Assembly (NCBI GenBank): GCA_944989445.1
Contig: CALYLW010000040.1
Span: 509,818 to 573,817 of the forward strand
Reading direction: 5' to 3'
Origin: Ampullaceana balthica
Taxonomy: Eukaryota > Mollusca > Gastropoda > Lymnaeidae
Length of the DNA stretch: 64,000 nt
Shown: piece by piece, positions 44,396-54,289 of the stretch
Numbering within the stretch: position 1 is the stretch's first letter
Layout: every line of letters begins with the position of its first letter
Notes under the pieces: model-generated
What the model saw: the letters and a program-made list of their open reading frames with translations, nothing else
Told to the model about the DNA's origin: nothing
The model's database searches: none
Position numbers and translations under genes: made by a program

Positions 44396-45625
44396 ACTAG
44401 CTGAACCGTCGTGCGTTGCAATGACCTCAGAAGAATGGAAGTTCAAAGAAACAATTGAGTGATAAGTTTTTTATTTTTAATTTGTATTTGTAAGATTTTT
44501 TTTTAAAACTACGACTTATTGGTTTCATTGAATTTCCTTTCTTCTAAGACCGCAAAAATGCGCTGCCTCAAAAGAAAGAAAATTCAAAGAAACCAAGGAA
44601 TAGTAATTTTCAAAAAAATTATACCAGGAACCTGCGGTGGTGTACTGAACAAAGTCTTAAACTTTCATGGCAGACGAATGAATACAATTATATTGATTAA
44701 TATAATCTAGTTTATATTAAAAAAACGATATTATGGACCTGTGGCACAATCGGGGAAAAATGTATAGTGTATAGTGTATGGTTCAAAACTCCTGTAGATC
44801 TACCTAAGAAAGGTTTTTATCCCCGGCCTCGAACGAACTATCATTAGGAGTTCAATGCCCTAAGATATTTTAATATTGTTCATCTAATTTGTAAATATCT
44901 TAAGTTTGGTCAAGATCTACACAGTAGCAAATGTCTAAAATAATTTTGATATTCCTCATATGAGGCAAAAACGATATCTAGTCCCCCCTCCGTGAGTTGT
45001 ATTTTTTAGTTTTAAAAATAAAAAATGTTTTGCCATTAACCTTTACAGGAATGTACGCAACAACGTTTCAAAGTTTCACGGCAATCGGGTGAAGTGTACG
45101 GTAGCTAATGTTTAAAATAATTGACATAAGGAGTTCAATGCATTTTAGTATTTTAATATCAGTCATCGAGTTTTTATACACAAATATGGTCAAGATCACA
45201 AATATGGTCAAGATCACAAATATGGTCAAGATCACAAATATGGTCAAGATCACAAATATGGTCAAGATCACAAATATGGTCAAGATCACAAATATGGTCA
45301 AGATCACAAATATGGTCAAGATCACAAATATGGCCAAGATAACACATATGGTCAAGATCACAATAATGGTCAAGATCACAAATATGGTCAAGATCCATTT
45401 ACTCAGTAGCTAATGTTTAAAAATATTTTTTTTAGCTCGCTTAATGAAAAATAAAACACACAAAAACACACGTAATTTTGGGTCTCCGGTCCTCAATGGG
45501 TTACATTTTTTATATAAATTTTGTAGGTGTCCTTTGCGGGTGTATACTCAACAACTTCCCAAAGTTTCATGGCGATTGGATGAATAGTGTTGTAAGTCAT
45601 AAAGGACAAACATACAAACATTAAC
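44396..45625 (+). mobile_element. ACTAG-bounded dispersed element, copy 3
   Basis: Starts ACTAGCTGAACCGTCGTGCG and ends with AAAGTTTCATGGCGATTGGA, then GACAAACATACAAACATT. It shares with copy 1 the words TTTTAATAT, GGTCAAGATC and ACTCAGTAGCTAA. Its inner GGTCAAGATC segment has expanded into an 18-bp array (45182-45393). Non-coding. Confidence 0.65.
45182..45393 (+). repeat. 18-bp minisatellite grown inside a dispersed element
   Basis: AATATGGTCAAGATCACA repeated about 12 times. Single-copy relatives (TTTGGTCAAGATCC) sit at the same place in the other element copies near 17150, 17480 and 17800. Confidence 0.95.
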
Positions 45626-45654
45626 TGTATTTGCATAGACAACAGTTGTTTGTC

Positions 45655-45940
45655 TATCATGTACAATATCAGTGTCTATCACAGTTTGTCTATCATGTAT
45701 AACATCAGTGTCTATCACAGTTTGTCTATCATGTACAATATCAGTGTCTATCACAGTTTGTCTATCACAGTCTGTCTATCATGTACAATATCAGTGTCTA
45801 TCACAGTCTGTCTATCATGTACAATATCAGTGTCTATCTCAGTCTGTCTATCATGTACAATATCAGTGTCTATCACAGTCTGTCTATCATGTATAACACC
45901 AGTGTCAATCACAGTTTGTCTATCACAGTCTGTCTATCCT
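45655..45940 (+). repeat. 36-bp minisatellite, about 8 copies
   Basis: TCTGTCTATCATGTACAATA and TCAGTGTCTATCACAG, with one shortened unit near 45760. Confidence 0.93.
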
Positions 45941-46654
45941 ACTCGTCCTACAAATTTGTCTGCCTGGCGATCTTCTCATTTGACATCTTCCAGTAAAAAT
46001 CCATATTGAGATCGTGACCCAACTCCGTCAGTGCTTGAGGCGAAGACAAGCGTTCATCCGACCTAGCGACGAGACATCTGCTCTCGTATAATAGAGTAAA
46101 ACTAACTTTCTTAGTGTCTAAAAATGGTAATGTGTTTACTTACTACTAACTTACAGTTAAAACTTAATAGCTATCTTATTCCTAACTTAAATATAGCTTA
46201 ACGCTAACTGAACAGCTAACTTATACCTAATAGACAACTGTTTTAAATGAACCAAACATAAGCATACGTTTTTTTGGTGCCGAAACGATATGACGTCATC
46301 AGATGAAATAATTGATCGTCTCCTAATTAAAACAACTTCCCTGACATTTCCTACTCTCAACATCCAAAATGCCGGACTTCAAAACTCAGGGAATTTTTTT
46401 TATGACTCCCAAGCCAACTAGTCTTAGCAGACTCCATGTTATAAATAATTCTGTGACGTAATGACCGTCTGCATCACATGTGAGTCCGTCGTTCCTCATG
46501 GGAGGGGGTGGTGTTCACGCCCTGCAAGTAATTAATGGCTGTGTGACACATAGCGTGGTGACAACATATGATTTGTGACAAATAGTTGTCTGACGACATG
46601 ATCTGTTACAGTCATTTGTTAAAATAATGTGTGACAATTTTAAATAACCAACTT
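45941..46654. other. Unique sequence, no gene supported
   Basis: A CTAACTTA-rich patch (46140-46230) is slightly repetitive. Contains TGACGTCA at 46291-46298. Confidence 0.4.
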
Positions 46655-46862
46655 TCTATGAGGTACTGACGGCTGTGAGGTACTGACAGTTGCCAGGTAG
46701 TGACAGATGTGAGGTACTGCCGGAGGTGAGGTACTGACAGATTCAAGGTACTGCCAGATTCAAAGTTCTGACAGATGTGAGGTTCTGACAGATGTCAGGT
46801 AATGACAGATTTGGGGTACTGACAGATGTGAGGTTCTGACAGATGTGAGGTACTGACAGCTG
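46655..46862 (+). repeat. 17-bp minisatellite, about 12 copies
   Basis: GAGGTACTGACAGATGT with single-base variants. Confidence 0.9.
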
Positions 46863-46935
46863 TGGGCGATTACGTAACACTAGCTGTAGTCTTTTTAGTG
46901 TTGAAATTTGGCTTCGGAGACACATAATAGCATCG

Positions 46936-46990
46936 TTTTACCGTACAGGTTAATAAATTAGCATTGTTTTACCGTACATGTTAACATAAT
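46936..46990 (+). repeat. 62-bp minisatellite, left remnant
   Basis: TTTTACCGTACATGTTAACA and a shortened neighbour unit match the array on the other side of the LINE. Confidence 0.75.
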
Positions 46991-48112
46991 CTTATCTTAT
47001 CTTATCTTATCTGTTTACAGACGCTCCTTCTATACAGAAGATTATTGCGTCCTACGCTTATCTATGGTTTGTGTTTAGTCCTGCATTTTTATTAGAGATT
47101 TAAATGTTGATAAAGTGTTGGTTTTCCTGGATTCTTCAGGCAACCCATTCCACGCCCGAATTCCGGACGGGAAGAAGGAAAACTTGTATGTGTTTGTTCT
47201 TGCATACGGAATAAGAAAGGTGTTTTTATCCTTATGTCTATCTGAGGGTTGTATTAAGTTATCTTTGTGTTGTATTTCTAAATTAGAATTAATTGCTTTA
47301 TGTATGATTACTACTTTGCTCTTGGTTCTTCTATCCTCTAGTGTTTCAAGGTTTAATGATTTAACTAATGGTGTTACTCTTGTCAGTTTCGAATATTCTC
47401 CAGTAATGAATCTGGCAGCTCTTTTTTGAATTTGTTCTAGTTTATCAATGTTTTCTTTGGTGGATGGGTCCCATACAGAAGATGCATATTCTAGTGCAGG
47501 TCTCACCAAAGTGAGGTAGCATTTTAGTTTTATATCTCTATTACATTTGTTAAAGTTCCTTTTTATAAAGCCTAAGGTTTTGTTTGATTTTTTAATAACT
47601 TCATTGACATGGGGATTCCATGATAGTTTCTCATTTATTAAGACTCCTAAGTATTTTGCATCTTTAGTTTGGGTCAGTTCTTTTCCATGAATGTAATATT
47701 TTGAATTTATTTGTTTCTTTTTCTTTGTTACTCTTAACAGTTGACACTTTTCTGGATGGAAAGACATACTCCAGTTAGTTTCCCATTTTATCAATTCATC
47801 TAAGTCTTTTTGTAAAATTTTGCTATCTTGTTCTGATTTAATTGTTCTATAGATTATACAATCATCAGCAAATAGCCTAACTTTTGTACCTGTTGAGATG
47901 TTGTTGGGTAAATCATTTATATAAATTAAAAAGAGTAAGGGACCTAGCACAGTTCCTTGTGGAACTCCTGAGTTAACCTTTATTGGTGCAGATTTAGATC
48001 CATTAATTATTACAGTTTGCTCCCTGCCCAAAAGGAAGTCTTGGATCCAGTGATGTAAGGAACCTGAGATTCCAAAGTAGTTAAGTTTTTTAAGTAAACT
48101 AAGGTGGTGAAC
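46985..48112 (-). mobile_element. 5'-truncated LINE (CR1/Jockey-like), copy 1
   Basis: Minus-strand LINE with the 3' part of its ORF, a roughly 70-bp 3' end containing GGACGCAATAATCTTCTG and an (AGATA)n tail at 46990-47010. It begins abruptly at 48112 inside a 62-bp minisatellite and its tail joins the same kind of repeat at 46990, so it inserted into that array. Two other copies lie at 52930-53806 (plus, old) and 62775-63128 (minus, younger). Confidence 0.9.
47075..48109 (-). CDS. LINE reverse transcriptase, C-terminal two-thirds, open frame
   Basis: The minus frame is open from the truncation point to its stop, about 345 codons. Upstream codons read HHLSLLKKLNYFGISG, the conserved block before the catalytic palm. 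Then follow SGVPQGTVLGPLLFLIYIND (palm motif B region), RLFADDCIIY with the catalytic Asp pair, KYLGVLINEKLSW, the thumb region RPALEYASSVWDP and QKRAARF, and a C-terminal FPSGIRAWNGLP segment typical of CR1/L2/Jockey-group LINEs. Missing are the endonuclease, ORF1 and the first reverse-transcriptase motifs. No in-frame stop or shift is visible in what remains, so the insertion is recent, but a truncated copy cannot move by itself and has no promoter of its own. Confidence 0.9.
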   Translation of the reverse strand, partial: HHLSLLKKLNYFGISGSLHHWIQDFLLGREQTVIINGSKSAPIKVNSGVPQGTVLGPLLFLIYINDLPNNISTGTKVRLFADDCIIYRTIKSEQDSKILQKDLDELIKWETNWSMSFHPEKCQLLRVTKKKKQINSKYYIHGKELTQTKDAKYLGVLINEKLSWNPHVNEVIKKSNKTLGFIKRNFNKCNRDIKLKCYLTLVRPALEYASSVWDPSTKENIDKLEQIQKRAARFITGEYSKLTRVTPLVKSLNLETLEDRRTKSKVVIIHKAINSNLEIQHKDNLIQPSDRHKDKNTFLIPYARTNTYKFSFFPSGIRAWNGLPEESRKTNTLSTFKSLIKMQD

Positions 48113-48290
48113 ACTTGTAGCCTACAGGTTAAGGTAATAGCACAGTATTACCGTACATGTTAACATAATAGCACACTTGTAGCCTACAGGTTAAGGTAAT
48201 AGCACAGTATTACCGTACATGTTAACATAATAGCACACTTGTAGCCTACAGGTTAAGGTAATAGCACAGTATTACCGTACAAGTGCACAT
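48113..48290 (+). repeat. 62-bp minisatellite, right part, 3 copies
   Basis: ACTTGTAGCCTACAGGTTAA and GTATTACCGTACATGTTAAC. Unit starts at 48113, 48175 and 48237. Confidence 0.93.
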
Positions 48291-49636
48291 AATTACCTCT
48301 CTAACTTGCATCTGTAAAGATGAGCATGTCAATAAATGAGATGTCTTCAATCTTGTCTGACTCGCCGTCTGCTCAAGGGGTCAGAGGTCAGCCGTCGATA
48401 GAGATGTAACGCGACATGCAAACTGGCTTACTCTGAGACGATAAACTTATCTCCGTGACGTCATAATTCTCCCAAACAGATGGTGTAACGTTCAATGACA
48501 ACAAAGGCTGAGGTAGTAGAATCCGCAGGATGGAGACAGTTTTAAAACAAAAGTTTTGAGCGGTTATAGTTGGCGCTGAAAGGGAACAGTTGCCACCAGC
48601 TGACATGATGTGAACCTCTGATTGGAAATGTCTTGAAATCACCGATTTTTTGTTTTGACATCACCGATGTTTTCTCTTGACATCACCGATATTTACAAAT
48701 GGCAAAGACACGAGATGTTGCTACCAACGACCCCATGCTTGTAAAGGAATTCTGGTCTAGAGACGTTCATCATGTGTCGATGGATGACTTTACATTTCAT
48801 TTTGATGAGGGGAGCTAATCTAAGCTCCTTTCTAAAGTAGTTTGTCTCCCTTTACATTTAAATTTGTCATCCTTAAAAAATAATATTATTTTTTTTTAAA
48901 TATACATAAATGATAATTTAAAAAAATTATTGTACTCTAAAGTAATCGTACGATCGTGAAAGAGGATAAATAACAATTTTAATTTCAAGAAAACTTCTAG
49001 AAGAAGTGGGTAAGTCATACGAGGGGAGGGGGGGTCGCTCTGGTCCGGGGCCCTAACGGATGTCGACCCTTTCATGCGTGTTATTTTTATGGTGATGTTG
49101 CCACCCGGGGGTGGGGGGTGGGGTGGCAAATGTTCCCAGTTTGTTTGGGATCCAAATATTCCTAGCTATAGAAACTTCCATAAATGAGAAGGGATCATTG
49201 TTATGTTGTTATGTCGTTAGCAATAATTTAAATGACTTAATTGTTAGATTGATTTTATAACTGCAAGTATTATCATTTTTTTTTCCAAAAAAGTTTCAAC
49301 AATAAGAATTTATTAGCTCATGCCTCAGACATCTCAACAGGTTTATTTCCCTTTACCCCCCCCCCTCCCCCCGACCTCCATACAGGACAACGTACAACGA
49401 CCTGGGAATGTTTTCAAAATTTATGTAGGACAAATATATTTGTATTTAATAAATGGAAGGATTTCTATGTAACACAACACACAATGTAAACAAATCATGT
49501 TCTCACAGCACACGACTTAAACCAGAAAATGATTTATGAGAAAATAGTCATACATTTGATTAGAAGGCTTAATAAAACATGATGTGACCAGACACACGGT
49601 GTGTCGCTGCCAACTACATCAAGAACCATGCAACTT
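48291..49636. other. Unique sequence, no gene supported
   Basis: A short TGACATCACCGAT-type 21-bp triplet lies at about 48630-48690. G-rich (49020-49130) and C-rich (49360) simple stretches occur. An 84-codon minus frame at 48388-48642 has no recognised motif. Contains TGACGTCA at 48456-48463. Confidence 0.4.
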
Positions 49637-49990
49637 AAACCAAACACAAATTAGAACCGAACACCAACTTGAACCAAACACCGAATTGAACCAAAAACCA
49701 ATTAGAACCAAACACCAATTTGAACCAAATACCAATTAGAACCAAACACCAATTAGAACCAAACACCAACTTGAACCAAACACTAATTAGAACCAAACAC
49801 CAATTAGAAACAAACACCAATTAGAACCGAACACCAACTTGAACCAAAAACCAACTTGAACCAAACACCAACTTGAACCAAACACCAATTAGAACCAAAC
49901 ACCAATTAAAACCAAACACCCACTTGAACCAAACACTAATTAGAACCAAACACCAATTTGAACCAAACACCGATTTGAACCAAACAACAA
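49637..49990 (+). repeat. 17-bp minisatellite, about 21 copies
   Basis: ACCAAACACCAATTAGA and ACCAAACACCAACTTGA variants in loose alternation. Confidence 0.93.
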
Positions 49991-50609
49991 CTTTAATCAA
50001 AGAGATTGACTATTTAAGTTTCGTCCCTTCCTAATCGTAAACACAACTTTAGTTGTTTTTTTTTAATTTTAAAAAGTTGAAATCCCAAGAATGGAACATT
50101 TCTTCTTAAGGAATATAGCGTTTTAACATACCAACCGACCACTGTCACATACAGCTTGAAACTTCTCTCAACGGTCCTTTAGGTGGCCACTGATTGCAAT
50201 AAACCAGGCAAACACAGTTTGCAGCCCCAAACCTGCGCCAGTCACAAAATTTGAGGACGGAGACGGATGATTGATGCAGACAACTGTCTCATCCTTCCGT
50301 CACCCCAACCCAACTGGTTAGGCCATTGGGTTGTTGTCAACGATCGGGCTCAGAGTCGCCATAACAAAAACCGCCAAGCCAACAGAGATCATTCGACACG
50401 TGTCTACTGATTTGTGCTTTGAAAATGTTTGAACGAGTCAGCTAGAGATAAATCAGTTTATTTAGTTTATTTTAATATTATCAGATTAAAAAATTGATTG
50501 TAATTTAAAAAAAAATTGTTTTGTGAATTTTAGAAACAAAAGCAACCATTAAACGAACTTTGAAAAGGATAAGTTGGAAATTAATTTAGTTCTTACAGTG
50601 GGTCTATCA
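49991..50609. other. Unique sequence, no gene supported
   Basis: AT-rich with one mid-GC patch (50140-50400). No transposon end or tRNA-like element recognised. Confidence 0.4.
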
Positions 50610-51015
50610 ACAAGCAAATTAATAAATAGAAGTAAAAAGATAATTTTTAAAAATCAACTTTTTATAAGCGGACTAAAACGATGAAAATAAATTTTTAAAA
50701 TTTAAAATAAGATCTATGATGTAATATGACTAAAAACGTGGGGTGGGTGCTTCTCAGACTTAACTAATTCAATTCACTCATTTTCTTACTCGTCATTTGT
50801 AAACCCTAATCATTTTAGCCAAACGCCTAAAAAGCGCCCGCCCACGTTTTTAAGTTTTAAAGTTTTGAGATCTCTAGGACCATCAGAAGTGGTTTAATTT
50901 TACGTTGGCAGATTTGAAAAATCTTGGACAGACACACAAACAATGCCACAGGAACGAAAGCGAGTTAATGAAAACGTGGTAAATAAAAACGTGGTAAATA
51001 AAAACGTATTAAAAA
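50610..51015. mobile_element. Foldback-type dispersed element, partial copy
   Basis: Shares the arm (AATAGAAGTAAAAAGATAA ... TATAAGCGGACTA) and centre (AAAAACGTGGGG ... GCGCCCGCCCACG) of the palindromic element at 60500-60905. It then passes into GATCTCTAGGACCATCAGAA, which also occurs at 61223. Confidence 0.7.
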
Positions 51016-51527
51016 GATTTCATATTAAATCATTTACTTAACTTGAAACTTTCCAGATGTTCATATGGAGACTTTCCTACCAACAGCGGATCAAACAATA
51101 AGAGGGGTGGGCGGGGTAGACAGACACGAGTGGCAGACAGACAATAATGGAAGACAGCAGACGGATGAAAATGAATGAGGGGGCGGGGGGCACATACATT
51201 CAGACAGCGATTACGGGAAGGGGGGAATGAAGCTTGACCCACTCCACATTCCCCTGCCTGGTGTCAATGATTGAATTTCTCCACGTACCAACGATTCATT
51301 TAATCAAGGAAAACAACCTCACAAATATATTTTGTTCATAACATTAAAGGGAAAATATTGTATTTATTTATTTATAAGTTTTTCAGGGCAGCTGGATGAA
51401 ATCAGACCGTGTGGATTGTTATTTTAGAAAATCTAATATTTTATCCATTGGTGAGCGCTCGGTGTTATTGTTTCTTTAGGTTTAAATTGGCTTCAAACAT
51501 CAATAACAGGTTGGCATTGACACATGC
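51016..51527. other. Unique sequence, no gene supported
   Basis: No supported feature. Confidence 0.4.
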
Positions 51528-51768
51528 AGACAGCCTTGTATCAAGGCCTCATGGCAACGCCTCATATCACGGCCTCATATCAAGGTCTCATATTAAGGCC
51601 TCGTTTCAAGGCCTCATGTCAATGCCTTATTTCAAGGCCTCATATCAAAGCCTCATTGCAGCGCCTCGTATCAAGGCCTCATATTAATGCCTCATATCAA
51701 AGCCTCATTGCAGCGCCTCGTATCAAGGCCTCATATTAATGCGTCATATCAAGGCCTTATATCAAGTT
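51528..51768 (+). repeat. 13-bp minisatellite with a duplicated 52-bp block
   Basis: CCTCATATCAAGG units. A four-unit block with CATTGCAGCG and CGTATCAAGG occurs twice in tandem (about 51640 and 51692). Confidence 0.92.
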
Positions 51769-51824
51769 TAATAATTTTCAGAACTTTCAATTTACCTGAA
51801 ATTTTTAAATGTCTTTCAAATAAT

Positions 51825-52300
51825 TATTTTTAAATCCTTTATATTAACTCGTGATGTCTGGTTGTTTGTTTGAACCCTTGATTGCTTGCTTGTCGCCAAA
51901 ACTTTTGATCAATGTTTAACTCACTTCCTCGTAAGCTAGCGAGCTGAAATTTTTCAGGCATTTTCGTACCGATGATAAAAACAATGTATCAAAATGTCAG
52001 ATCGATCGCATGTACCGTAATTAAATTATTGATTTTTTAGATTATTTTATTTATTCCTATGTATCATGTTATTTTTTGAGATAGAGTGCCGCGGTGCGTA
52101 TTATATTGAATAACCTTTCTGTCGCACAATAAGGTGCGTATTTTATTGACAACACTTTTTATAAACATATTCCTGATCGGTGCGCATTATATTAAACATG
52201 TTTTACGACACAATTTTGTATTTTTGGATGGTCTTGCGCTGCGTATTACTTCTCGTACATAAAGGATTTATAGTCCAAAACTTGTTTTTTTTTACTGGTA
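51825..52300 (-). mobile_element. Dispersed family 1, copy C
   Basis: Reverse-complement match to 11536-12034 along nearly its whole length, including GCTCGCTAGC near the TAACTCACTT segment and GGTGCGTATTATATTGAA. Confidence 0.85.
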
Positions 52301-52385
52301 TTTTTTATTACCACGTGACCCTATCGAAAGTCTGTCTCCTAGGCTTGGTTTAGTAAAATGTCGGTATGTAAGCACAATTTAGTAC

Positions 52386-52680
52386 ACAATATATTTTATC
52401 AATTATACAGATGCTTATTCTATTGCAGAATATTCTTGCGTCCAACGTTTTGATAAGAACACACAGACCATGCAGGTCTTTTGGCAAGTTCACGGGCCAT
52501 GACTTGTTTCCCTAACTAGTGTCAGGTGAGAACCACCTCCATTCGGAGCTGGGTGGACTCATGCACACCCTTAGCCCCGGGAACAAATCCCTGCCTTAAC
52601 GGAGATTAGAACCTATGGCTCCCGGTACGCCAGCCGAGACAATTTGGCAAAGCGCCACCGAAGATGACGGGTTAACATCA
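52386..52680 (-). mobile_element. tRNA-derived SINE sharing its 3' end with the local LINE
   Basis: On the minus strand it starts with a tRNA-like head: GTGGCGCTTTGCC (A-box region), CTCGGCTGGCGTACCGGGAG (anticodon arm) and GGTTCTAATCTCC (B-box, 52602-52614). A body of about 130 bp follows. The end GGACGCAAGAATATTCTG ... GCATCTGTA resembles GGACGCAATAATCTTCTG ... GCGTCTGTA at the 3' end of the LINE copies. The tail is ATAAAATA-like. Such tail sharing lets SINEs use LINE enzymes. Confidence 0.65.
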
Positions 52681-52929
52681 ATATTTCAAAGTGCCAACTT
52701 TAAATAAAAGTCTGGCGAAAACGTGCCCAATTATCAGGTAATTTCAAAGGTAAAAGGATGGCGCACAGGGAAAGAAGAAACAGACGAATGTATTTAATAT
52801 TTCCACGAATCTTAACTAAAATCCTTCTATAAAAGCCCATGCAGAATCATGCAAGTGTTGTATCGCTTCTAATTTGACACAAATGTCCAAAATATAACAA
52901 AAAACCCAAAGGCAACCGAAAAACAACCG

Positions 52930-53806
52930 TAAAAGACAAAATATTATTTAAAATATGGGAAACTGATAGGAGTATGTCTTGCCATGACCCATAAATGTTG
53001 TAACTGCTAATGCCAACTAAATATTCAAAGTGCATGTAGTTAGGAGTAATAATAAATAAACCATTATCATGTAATCTACAAGTCAATAAAGTAATTAAAA
53101 ATCCAACAAAACCTTAGGCTTTATGAAGAGAAATTTTTGCAAATGTAATTAGAACATAAGACCAAACTCCTTCCTTACATTGGTGAGACATAACGGCACT
53201 AGACATCTTTAGGTTGGGTGAAAATATGCACTTGTCAGCCTCTGGAAAATAATGGAAAGACTTACAATAAAAATATTTTATTTCTTTGCGCCTGTGTAGT
53301 GATCACTCATTGTGCCCGCCTTGAGCAGGCCCTGAGTCAGACCCATACAAATGCATCTTCTGTATGGGACATAAATAAACTAGTACACATTCAAAGAGAG
53401 CTGAAAGATTCAATACTGGTGAATATTCACCAATGATTAGAGCAACTCACTAAGTTAAACCACTAATTATGTAACACTAGGGGGTGGAGGAAGAAAGAGA
53501 GTTGTAGTAATTATACATAAGGCATTCAATTCTAAATTGGAGGTGCAAACCAGCATCAATATAACACAACTCTCAGTCTTTTGTCTTGTTCCATTCGCAA
53601 AAACTATATCGGGAATTCGTCATCTTCCCGTCGGGCATTAGGGCGTGGAATCGGTTCACTGACCAAACCAGGACATACCTACATTCTATCAACATTCAAA
53701 AATTGAATAAAAATGCAAGCTTATACATGAATCATGGATAAGCGTTGGGCGCAATAATCTTCCATAGAGAAGTAGGCTTTGTTATAGAAAAAAATAAGAT
53801 AAGATG
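52930..53806 (+). mobile_element. LINE copy 3, old and degenerate
   Basis: The plus strand can be followed against the 47-48 kb copy: WETDRSMSCH (52957), a NKVIKN...KTLGF segment (about 53080-53125), KRNF, LTLVR up to 53189, then roughly 140 unrelated bases, ASSVWD (53355), VVVIIHKAFNSKLEV (about 53500-53545), FPSGIRAWN (about 53625-53650). It ends in TTGGGCGCAATAATCTTCC with a degraded AAGATAAGATG tail at 53806. Stops and shifts are frequent. Confidence 0.8.
53000..53720 (+). pseudogene. LINE reverse transcriptase pseudogene
   Basis: The translated blocks listed for the parent element occur in more than one frame and contain several stop codons, so no product is possible. The interruption at 53190-53330 is an insertion of unknown origin. 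Identity to the open copy at 47075-48109 is clearly lower than that between copies 1 and 2, making this an older insertion of the same family. Confidence 0.75.
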
Positions 53807-53936
53807 TTCCGGAACCTCCGAGCTTTAACTCAACACCTGGAAACGCTCCATCAGTTCTCTTCACTTACTACACAAAAACAGTTCGAGCTATCGTCTGATT
53901 CATCAGCCAAGTTCAAACCTATAACTTCAAAATGTA

Positions 53937-54050
53937 GACACAATCACAAAATGTTGGCACAATCACAAAATGTTGGCACAATCACAAAATGTTGACACAA
54001 TCACAAAATGTTGACACAATCACAAAATGTTGACACAATCACAAAACGCG
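53937..54050 (+). repeat. 19-bp minisatellite, 6 copies
   Basis: CACAATCACAAAATGTTGG with A/G variation at the junction. Confidence 0.92.
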
Positions 54051-54289
54051 ATGATAGAGGTGGTCAAGTTCGATATTTGCATAATTTATACCTACAACCT
54101 ACTCACGCCCCCCTCCCCCAACCAGCGTCACCCTAAAAGCTTCTATTCAACACATCCGAGTTGTTTCAAACTGCCATTTCGTCAATATTGTCGTGTTCCT
54201 TCTATTTCGGGGCAATTATCCCAGGGGCGATGTGTGTCCATGGAGTTCTGGAACATGCCACCAGATCGGTCGTTGGGGGAGGTAATGAT

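Noticed and set aside
47075..48031. Host gene coding for a reverse-transcriptase-like protein
   Set aside because: The frame is the 3' part of a LINE with tail and two further copies in the window; no host exon structure.
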